From contig BFEA01000772.1 in assembly GCA_003427395.1 (NCBI GenBank), forward strand, positions 150,226 to 184,574: a stretch of 34,349 nt of DNA. The letters run 5' to 3'. This stretch comes from Chara braunii. Taxonomy: Eukaryota > Streptophyta > Charophyceae > Charales > Characeae. Below, piece after piece: positions 28,683 to 34,349 of the stretch; positions within the stretch are counted from its first letter, which is position 1, and every line of letters starts with the position of its first letter. Below the pieces are notes generated by a model. That model saw nothing but the letters and a program-made list of their open reading frames with translations, was not told where the DNA came from and made no database searches. The position numbers were made by a program, and so were the translations under genes.

Positions 28683-29177
28683 TTATCCCAGTTGTCGGCT
28701 TGTTTTCCCGATTCCAAACAGCCAATATGAGTCTTCAGTTTGCATGGGGTCGTCCCCTCCCCCCTCCCACACGACACTGTGTTGATATCCCCTCGCCCTC
28801 TTTGATCTTCTTCTGTGTCGCTTCTCCCCAGCCCTCGCCGTGGACATCCCCCCTGGCTCTCTAGCCCTTACCCCTGCCTCCTGTAGCACCAGCCCATCCA
28901 TTTGAAGTTCCAGCTCTCGCCATGTCGTCCGCTCCGCCTCGCGGTCCAATTGCAATATGGGGTCCATAACACTCCTCTCCTCTCTCCCTTGGAGTTCCTG
29001 CAAAGTTTCAGCTTGCCTGAGACAGCGGCCGGGCATACCGAGATGGCCGTGCGTAAAGCAAATCTTGCAGAAGGGGATCTCGCTTGTGATCACCCGGACC
29101 TCCTCGGAGGTGTGTGGCCCTGTTGCAACCGCCATACTGTTTCTTAATGGGTTTTTCAGCGGGCCTGGCCGGGCCAT
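28683..29177 (-). pseudogene. LINE-B ORF1 zinc-knuckle part
   Basis: At residues 37-52 (plus 29069-29022) there is CKICFTHGHLGMPGRC, a zinc knuckle with spacing C-X2-C-X4-H-X6-C. The usual gag-type spacing is X2-X4-X4, so the last loop is two residues longer. Before it lies VRVITSEIPFCKICF, and after it come a Glu-rich helix (LQELQGREERSVMDPILQLD) and a basic stretch. Plant LINE ORF1 proteins use such knuckles to bind element RNA. The frame differs from that of the N-terminal part (29791). Confidence 0.7.
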
Positions 29178-29212
29178 GAATTACATACCTCACGTTTTCC
29201 CGCTCCTCGTCG

Positions 29213-29791
29213 TCAAATGCCTGTTCGTCCGCAATGGGGCCGTAAAAGTACTCCACCGACACCCACATCCACATCTGCCAGGGGCGACGGCTTGTAGAGC
29301 TTAACCCATGGCCACCGCTTCCTTTCAGCCAGCCTTTCCACATGCATTTCTGCTGGCATCTTCCACGGGATCATTCTCACCATCCCCTGGGCCCCTGCAG
29401 CCTGTATCTCCTCCCCTCGCCTCTCATTGACCAGCCAGTCTCTCAGCTCGATGGTGGGTGCCAGATATGTAATGATCATGTCGCCCTCCATATCAATCTC
29501 CCCTCGCGCCGGCCCTCGGCATAATGTCCATGCTTCCTCCATGTGCCGCGCCCATTCCCATTTGGTCTCAGGCGACCAGCTGCTCACCCCATCCGGCAAT
29601 ATGCAGGCCACCATGTGCGCCCTAACGTACGTATTTTGTAAGTAGTAAGTACATATAATTGCATTTGAAGGCCTCGTCATGCAGACACCGTTGGTCATTG
29701 TGTATTCCACCAGCCCCGCCCCTTCAATTGGCCAGTGAAGTAAGTGCGCCTTGCGCAGGATTTGCATCAGGTGCCATCGCTCGTGTTGCAC
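29213..29791 (-). pseudogene. LINE-B ORF1 N-terminal domain
   Basis: It reads as a folded domain: WHLMQILRKAHLLHWPIEGA, NAIICTYYLQNTYVRAHMVA, EIDMEGDMIITYLAPTIELR and EMHVERLAERKRWPWVKLYK. The size and place (before the zinc knuckle) fit the RNA-binding N-terminal domain of plant LINE ORF1. Upstream, in another frame at about 29880-30000, SESSSGLAVRLNSWISKKVF and IVALGKGIFR look like its start, so ORF1 probably began nearer 30000-30450. A frame change at a run of G/C near 29819-29828 separates them. Confidence 0.55.
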
Positions 29792-30052
29792 TCCCTCCCT
29801 GTTGTCTTCCCTTCCCCCACCCCCCCCAATAGTAGTTCACACGTTGCGTGGCTTCCACTAGCCGACTCTTCCCCCATGCTTACCGGAAGATCCCCTTACC
29901 GAGCGCTACTATGAAGACTTTCTTGCTTATCCATGAGTTCAGTCGGACCGCCAGGCCGCTTGACGATTCACTGTGCTTTGCGATCCTCGGTACACCAGGA
30001 GGAGCTCTAGAGCGTACTCTCTCCTCCGCCTGTGTGGATTCCGCCTACAGTT

Positions 30053-30530
30053 GACCCCCCCCCCAGTTTTACCCCTGCCCTGGTTCCTCTATCCCGTACC
30101 CATTCTCACTCCCCCTCTCCTAACCTCTTGCTCCACCCCACTCCTACTCCCTCACTCTTTCAATCCCGCTCTGACTGCCGGAGTGCCTCGTCTCCTTCCC
30201 CGCGCTCCCACTATGCTCTTCGTCGTTGCCCCGTTCGCAGTTGATCCTCGCATCCCCATGCTCGTGATGGCACCTTTCCACACCCCATCGCTTTGTCTAC
30301 CACCCGGAAGGGCGCCTTCTTCAAGCCGGCAAGATGATGCTATCCATAGCCTGGGCCAGTCAATGTCCGCTTTTGATGACGTCGGCCGGCAGCCGTCAAC
30401 GCGGTCAGAACTTCGAAAAAGGAGGGAAAAACGCATGACGGCCAGCCGCACGAAAAAAGCCCTAAACTACTCGCTTCGGTTCAGCACGCCAGATCAGAGC
30501 ACAACTTATAGCACGTTTCCTTTTTCATGT
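30053..30530 (-). other. Possible LINE-B leader and 5' edge
   Basis: Pyrimidine-rich on plus (C-run at 30053-30064, many CTCCC words to 30215). A 99-codon minus-strand frame (30451-30152) opens here with MRLAVMRFSLLFRSSDRVDG and has no family features. I treat it as the leader of LINE-B, but the true edge was not identified. Confidence 0.3.
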
Positions 30531-30563
30531 TTTCCCCTACCCAGCTAGGCTACCAGCCGGGCC

Positions 30564-30668
30564 GAGGTACAGTGCCAGGTGCAGTCCCAGGTACAGTCGC
30601 AGGTACTGTCGCAGGTACAGTCCCCGGTACAGTCCCAAATGCATTCCCAGGTGCAGTCCCAGGTGCTT
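30564..30668. repeat. 12-bp tandem repeat CAGGTACAGTCC, about 8.5 copies
   Basis: Consecutive 12-mers from 30564 vary around CAGGTACAGTCC (for example CAGGTGCAGTCC and CAGGTACTGTCG). Because 12 is a multiple of three, all frames stay open across it. The QVQS-type peptides on plus and GTVP or LGLY peptides on minus are artefacts. Confidence 0.95.
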
Positions 30669-31306
30669 GACTTCTGCAGTCTCGGGTGGCTTGCAAGGAA
30701 CGAGAGGCAGACAGTTTTTCTTCGGCTCTGCTATGGTGGGATCCATGAGCTGGGAGAAAGGAAGGCGTTGGTATGTATAGCCACTTTAGTAGTACTGGTT
30801 TCTGGATTCGAGAAACAACATCTTTTTCCTGGAAACATAACAAAGCTGTCCACACTACGCGTCAAATTGCTGTCAGTGCTTTGCGGGCACTTGCAAGAGA
30901 TCTTTTCCGAAGTAATGATGCGTCGCCGCCTTGGTGTCATGACTAGAAACACATGCCATGTTTCCACAAATGGATATAACGGTAGGTCCACATAATTCGA
31001 TCAATACTTGGTCAACAACACAACCTTGGGTTGCCTTTACTTCGTTCAAAACCCAAGTGCATGATTTGAGTAGTGTGTATCTTTTTTGTATTGGACAATG
31101 GACTGGTATAAGATAACACCTGTAATCAAAATACAAACCCCTCATGTGACAAAATAATATTCCTTGGTGCAGAAGGTTTGAACAAAAAGAAACTGAATGC
31201 TCTTGGCTTCTAGTGGCATGGACCTTGAACACCCAAACTCCCATTATGGATGCCTATGTATTGATGCTGCAGGATGAATGTGCATTGTAGCCCAGAGGTG
31301 CTGACC
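30669..31306. other. No gene seen
   Basis: Mixed sequence with short open frames on both strands and no family features. No TATA, RNA gene or transposon end was recognised. Confidence 0.5.
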
Positions 31307-31339
31307 GCTGCTGCTGCTGCAGCTGCAGCTGCAGCTGCT
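31307..31339. repeat. CTG/CAG trinucleotide repeat
   Basis: GCTGCTGCTGCTGC followed by AGCTGCAGCTGCAGCTGC. It gives alanine runs in the reading frames across it. Confidence 0.9.
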
Positions 31340-31343
31340 TGCC

Positions 31344-31351
31344 ATGTGTTT
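31344..31351 (+). repeat. 8-bp direct repeat beside U6 copy, left
   Basis: ATGTGTTT, identical to 31479-31486 on the other side of the U6 copy and its A-tail. Only seven bases separate it from the A-tail, so it is a likely target-site duplication. Confidence 0.6.
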
Positions 31352-31358
31352 GTGCTTC

Positions 31359-31380
31359 TTTTTTTTTTCTTTTTTTTTTT
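31359..31380 (-). other. A-tail following the U6 copy
   Basis: On plus a T-run with one C interrupting it, ending at 31380. On the minus strand this is a run of A directly after the last U6 base. A real U6 gene would have a T-run here (the Pol III stop). Confidence 0.8.
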
Positions 31381-31427
31381 ATTTGGACCATTTCTCGATT
31401 TATGTGTGTCATTCTTGCGCAGGGGCC

Positions 31428-31459
<32 letters not shown>

Positions 31460-31477
31460 ACGGATGTCCCGAAGGAC
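31381..31477 (-). ncRNA. U6 spliceosomal snRNA sequence, probable retrocopy
   Basis: Read on the minus strand from 31477, the sequence has the U6 5' hairpin (GTCC-TTCG-GGAC), AAAATTGGAACGATACAGAG with the ACAGAG box that pairs with the 5' splice site, GATTAGCATGGCCCCTGCGC with the AGC triad and stem-loop, AAGAATGACACACATAAATC, and the 3' end GAGAAATGGTCCAAAT. It covers the full length of a plant U6. Compared with the plant sequence I know, there are a few changes, including one G lost from each side of the 5' stem and a G-to-A in the internal stem-loop (CAAGAATG). Behind it lies a run of A instead of T. No upstream sequence element or clear TATA at -30 is visible, and 8-bp direct repeats flank it. 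It is therefore more likely a processed copy made by a LINE reverse transcriptase than a working gene. Confidence 0.9.
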
Positions 31478-31478
31478 A

Positions 31479-31486
31479 ATGTGTTT
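31479..31486 (+). repeat. 8-bp direct repeat beside U6 copy, right
   Basis: ATGTGTTT, one base past the 5' end of the U6 sequence, matching 31344-31351. Confidence 0.6.
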
Positions 31487-31627
31487 CTGTTTCTAGTGTG
31501 TATTATTACTATATTAGTATATTCTCATATTGGTAACCAAGACGGGCAAGGCTGGAACTTGTCTTACTTGTATTCTTACTTCTTCTGCTGTGTATCTCTG
31601 CTGTGTCTAGCTATTGCTGCTTCTGTT

Positions 31628-31727
31628 GATGTTTGCAACACGTGTTTCTGTGTCTGCCTTGTGTTCCTGCTCGTGCTGATGTTTGCAAAACGTGTTTCTG
31701 TATCTGCCTTGTATTCCTGCTCGTCCA
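31628..31727. repeat. 50-bp tandem duplication
   Basis: GATGTTTGCAA starts at 31628 and 31678. The two copies share CGTGTTTCTGT, TCTGCCTTGT and TTCCTGCTCGT with a few substitutions. Confidence 0.9.
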
Positions 31728-31814
31728 CAACTTCTGCAGCTCTCATTTATTATGTATTGAGTCTATTCAACTCTATTCGAGTCTATTGACAATTTTTACA
31801 CTCCTGCTATTTAC

Positions 31815-32091
31815 CGCTGCTTCTGCTGTGTATTTCCAGTGCTACTATGCAGCACTCTAACCACTGCTGTGTATTGTGTTGCTTGGTGTTGCTTTTGCTA
31901 TGTAACTTGAACACCTAAACTCGGTGCTATTTTTCAAACCTACTGCTGCTTCTGCTGTCTATTTCCAGTTCTCCTGTGCAGCACTATAACCACTGCTGTG
32001 GAGCTCTGCGTTCAAACTTCAAACCTACTGCTGCTTCTGCTGTGTATTTCCAGTTCTACTATGCAGCACTATAACCACTGCTCTGGAGCTA
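31815..32091. repeat. GCTGCTTCTGCTGTG-type module, three copies
   Basis: A module that starts with GCTGCTTCTGCTGT and then has TATTTCCAGT, TATGCAGCACT and TAACCACTGCT occurs at about 31815, 31943 and 32029. The second and third also share GTGGAGCT or CTGGAGCT endings. Spacers differ in length. Confidence 0.85.
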
Positions 32092-32262
32092 TGTGTTGCT
32101 ATGTGTTGCTATGTGTTGCTATGTTGCTATGTGTTGCTATGTGTTGCTATGTGTTGCTATGTGTCGCTATGTGTTGCTATGTGTTGCTATGTGTTGCTAT
32201 GTGTTGCTCTTTGCTGCTCTGGGTTTCTATGTGTTGCTATGCGTTTCTCTGTGTTGCTACTA
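32091..32262. repeat. 10-bp tandem repeat ATGTGTTGCT, about 13 clean copies
   Basis: ATGTGTTGCT repeats head to tail from 32091 to about 32220, with one shortened unit (ATGTTGCT, from 32121) and one ATGTGTCGCT. It then degenerates to 32262. It yields the Cys/Val/Leu/Tyr frames on plus, which are not genes. Confidence 0.95.
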
Positions 32263-33103
32263 TGCAACTGTATGACCGAGTCTATGTGGTGTTGCTGCTG
32301 ATACATATTGTTGTCCCTCATGTACTTGTACTGCTGCTGCGTCCACTCCTCAATGCTCCAACCACCCTTCCGATCAACCACTACCTGTTGCTGGTGCAGG
32401 GATGGAGGGAGGTGCTGTTGTGGATGAGGATGCGAATTTTGTCGGCATGCTGGACAGGCCTGTGCGTCCGCGGTTTGGAAGTGCTGAAGTTCAGGTGCAG
32501 GCTTTTCTAATCCGTTTCCCATCACTCTGATTTGCTTTCAACTATGCTTCTGAAGTTCTGAGCTGAAAACGATGATGCGGCTATCATCTATGCATTCCCT
32601 TAAAAAACTTCCAATCATGCCTAAACCCTAAACCCTGGCTAACCAAGCACACTAAAGTGAGTACTTCTGACTAGCATGGTCTCACACAATGTCAATCGGT
32701 CAAGGATACGAACAATTGTGGTTTCTCTTTGTTTGTTTTTTCCCCCCCGTAGCAAATCACTCCACCAACTAAGAACGGTCATGCACCACCACCCAGAGAA
32801 TCGAGAAAGAGCTCTCAATCTGTCAATCCTTGCTATGTCTGAGACTTGCCTTCAGAACTGAACCGGACTGATCCTCCCGAGCATAGAGAACAGGGAGAGG
32901 CTCATGAGGCCCTGATTTTGTAAGTCTACCTACCAGGTTTGGATTCCTTGTCGATGAGATGGACGAGCGAAATGCGGTGTGCCTTGTTTCCCTGGACTGT
33001 GTTCACCTCCTGCTGCGGAAAACTTCCATTTGTAGGTAGCCCCTACCATTATTGTGTCCATCTGATTCCATCAGGACTCGAGCTCCTGATCTGTTTACTG
33101 ACA
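32263..33103 (+). other. Spacer or intron sequence before the DEG15 exon
   Basis: No complete gene. A plus-strand frame between an acceptor-like CTACCTACCAG (about 32927-32937) and a donor-like TAGGTAGC (about 33033-33040) reads FGFLVDEMDERNAVCLVSLD, which could be an upstream exon of the same gene. I could not match it to DEG15. A telomere-like word lies at 32622-32636. Otherwise there are only short, unremarkable frames. Confidence 0.3.
32622..32636. promoter_or_regulatory. Telo-box, two plant telomere units
   Basis: TAAACCCTAAACCCT contains AAACCCTA, the plant telomere and telo-box sequence, which in land plants is a known promoter element. It lies about 480 bp upstream of the DEG15 exon. 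Two units are too few to call an interstitial telomere, and a role here is inference. Confidence 0.4.
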
Positions 33104-34306
33104 GTTACATGTGTGTGCCATCTTGCCGTGGAAAGCTTGTTCTGACCGCAGATGCAATTTTTCCAGCAGTAAGACCGTTCGCATCAGCCGTCATGGGCGC
33201 AGTGGATTTGCCAGCTGCTACTCAGCAGTTGAACCCAGCGAGTTGGTCGTCAGCCAATACAGAGCAGCCGAGGGAACTTGGTGAAGGGCTAAGACCACGT
33301 GAATCGCCACGAGAGCCGAACCAGCGATGGCATCAAAGAGGAGAGGCACCACCGAAACAAGGGACATCGAGCATTGGCACTCGCTCACAAGATGTCAGTG
33401 GATCTGCCAGCCTCCACCATAACCCTTCTCACCCAAAAGCTATCACTGGTCATGGCAGCAGCCATGTCTTCCACAGCACGATTTCGTCTTTTCAGGGGCG
33501 CGATTTCAGTGTGGAGCCAAGAGCAACCGTGCCTGTGGCAGAAGCAGCTTCTACGTCCATTGTCTTGGTGACAGCTGGAGAGGGCTCTTGGGCATCTGGC
33601 ATTGTTTTGAATAGCCAAGGCCTGATTTTGACAAATGCACATTTGCTCGAACCCTGGAGGTTTGGGCATGAGAAAAAGGGGAGGAGGAAGAGCACCCGTG
33701 ATACCTCCTTTTGGATGAACTCCAATGAAACGTCTGCACACCATCACACGTGTGTTGATCCCTCCTCGTCCGGAGACCGTCAGCACGTATCCAAGAAACA
33801 TGTTTCCACCTTTACGAGTGGTGCTGCTTCGGGAAACGACGATGAACGCAGTGGGAACCGTTTGTTTTTGCACATACAGGATGACCCACCGAGTGTTGCG
33901 CCGTCTTCATTGCCATCACCAACAGGAGGCCAATTTGGGGGACCTTCTGACACAGCCATGCCTGTGTCATTGCCCAGTCCTCAACCGGTTTCTGCTGATT
34001 GTCCAGTGTCCTCCGGGGCCTCTCTTTCCGAGCTTGTGCCTGAACCCCTGAGCTGCCTTGGTACAAACACGTCATCGGCTGGGAGTTCGTATGTAAAGGT
34101 GATGGTGCGCGTGGATCACCCACAGCCAACCATGTGGCATAGAGCAGAAGTGGTGTATGTGTCGCAGGGTCCTCTCGACGTTGCACTTCTTCAGCTGATG
34201 CCGCTCCCTACAAGGAGACTTCAGGGCATTGGCGTAGAAATGCACCCTCCGGCTGTTGGCTCGACAGCCATCGTCATCGGACATGGGCTTTTCGGGCCTC
34301 ATTCAG
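33104..34306 (+). CDS. DEG15: DEG15/GPP peroxisomal processing protease, internal exon (partial)
   Basis: DEG15 is a trypsin-fold serine protease that removes the PTS2 presequence from proteins imported into peroxisomes. The signature is STSIVLVTAGEGSWASGIVL, then GLILTNAHLLEPWRFG with the catalytic His (33640-33642), and later VVYVSQGPLDVALLQL with the catalytic Asp (34177-34179), then VGSTAIVIGHGLFGP. These match the plant protein closely. The catalytic Ser (GGSGG) should lie in a later exon past the window. The exon ends CATTCAG|GTGAGA, a consensus donor at 34307. Between His and Asp there are about 180 residues, many Ser/Pro/Gly, longer than I recall for land plants, and about 120 low-complexity residues precede the protease part. 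The exon start is uncertain: a stop lies at 33037-33039 and an acceptor-like TTTACTGACAG ends near 33104. The first in-frame ATG is 33109, but upstream exons are expected. Confidence 0.82.
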
Positions 34307-34349
34307 GTGAGAAGTTCCCTGCCTGACACACTCACCCCCCCCCCCCCCC
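34307..34349 (+). other. Start of the DEG15 intron and terminal C-run
   Basis: After the donor GTGAGA come 28 bases and then a run of C at 34335-34349 at the window end. The run may be an assembly edge. Confidence 0.55.

Larger units (their letters stand above)
23050..30451 (-). mobile_element. LINE-B: long non-LTR retrotransposon, ORF1 plus ORF2
   Basis: From right to left on the minus strand: a G-rich leader, ORF1 with an N-terminal region, a zinc knuckle and an acidic repeat linker, then ORF2 with APE endonuclease, reverse transcriptase and a C-terminal region, a 3' untranslated part, and a poly(A) of more than 40 bases. About 7.4 kb long, it is close to full length, unlike LINE-A. Endonuclease and RT catalytic residues are conserved, but the frames are broken in several places. 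The right edge is uncertain (30060-30530), and I could not find a target duplication. Confidence 0.82.

Noticed and set aside
31381-31477. Functional Pol III U6 gene
   Set aside because: No T-run terminator on the minus strand, no upstream sequence element or clear TATA at the right distance, and an A-tail is present.
32093-32301. Cys/Val/Leu/Tyr-rich membrane-like ORFs
   Set aside because: They are produced by the 10-bp ATGTGTTGCT repeat and have no independent support.
1-34349. A complete undescribed gene system or operon-like cluster
   Set aside because: All extended coding signals except DEG15 match known retrotransposon parts and are broken. The remaining frames are repeat artefacts or isolated.

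Overview
This looks like a repeat-rich nuclear segment from a plant-lineage (streptophyte) genome. The evidence is: degenerate LTR and non-LTR retrotransposons of plant type, very long CT/GA and CA/AC microsatellites, a plant-type U6 snRNA sequence, and one host gene fragment that matches the plant peroxisomal protease DEG15/GPP, with a consensus GT splice donor. A charophyte alga such as Chara fits the low gene density and the gag and LINE families I recognise. That placement is inference. Two tracts of N (one base at 7906, fifteen at 23084-23098) and a terminal C-run mark draft-assembly quality.

Layout from left to right. Positions 1-1080 hold GA/CT microsatellites and a GGGT-rich stretch, with no gene. 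A truncated, frame-shifted Ty3/gypsy gag lies on the minus strand (about 1080-2046), preceded on its own strand by a 13-bp minisatellite carrying TGACGTGG boxes. A plus-strand gypsy integrase fragment (about 2400-3087) runs into a CA/CT microsatellite. From 3.2 to 6.3 kb I see no convincing gene: a possible LTR (about 4.0-5.23 kb, minus strand), a 53-bp tandem repeat and one unassigned open frame. A degenerate chromovirus (Ty3/gypsy with chromodomain) occupies 6302-10947 on the minus strand. It has gag, zinc knuckle, protease, reverse transcriptase and integrase-chromodomain, but the RT thumb/connection and RNase H region is deleted. From 11.0 to 13.1 kb there is non-coding DNA made of AC microsatellites and several tandem duplications.

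A 5'-truncated LINE (LINE-A, 13746-18017, minus) sits inside a tandem array of a roughly 560-bp unit, flanked by a 12-bp target-site duplication; the other array copies lie at 18030-19137. From 19.2 to 22.8 kb there are inverted repeats, an LTR-like stretch and a remnant carrying a LINE-A-like 3' motif. A second, much more complete LINE (LINE-B, about 23050-30451, minus) has ORF1 with a zinc knuckle, an acidic 27-residue repeat, an APE-type endonuclease, RT and a C-terminal region. It appears to have landed in an older LINE remnant (22806-23046). From 30.5 to 32.6 kb come a 12-bp repeat, a poly(A)-tailed U6 snRNA retrocopy with an 8-bp direct repeat on each side, and GCT/GTT-rich tandem repeats. 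The window ends inside DEG15 (exon ending at 34306, plus strand).

Almost everything is therefore transposon-derived and decayed. The U6 copy and the nested LINEs show that LINE machinery has been active here. DEG15 is the only convincing host protein-coding gene. I found no CRISPR array, no tRNA or rRNA gene, and no clear undescribed gene system. The least ordinary signals are the U6 retrocopy, the TGACGTGG array, the RNase H-less chromovirus and the LINE insertion into a tandem array.
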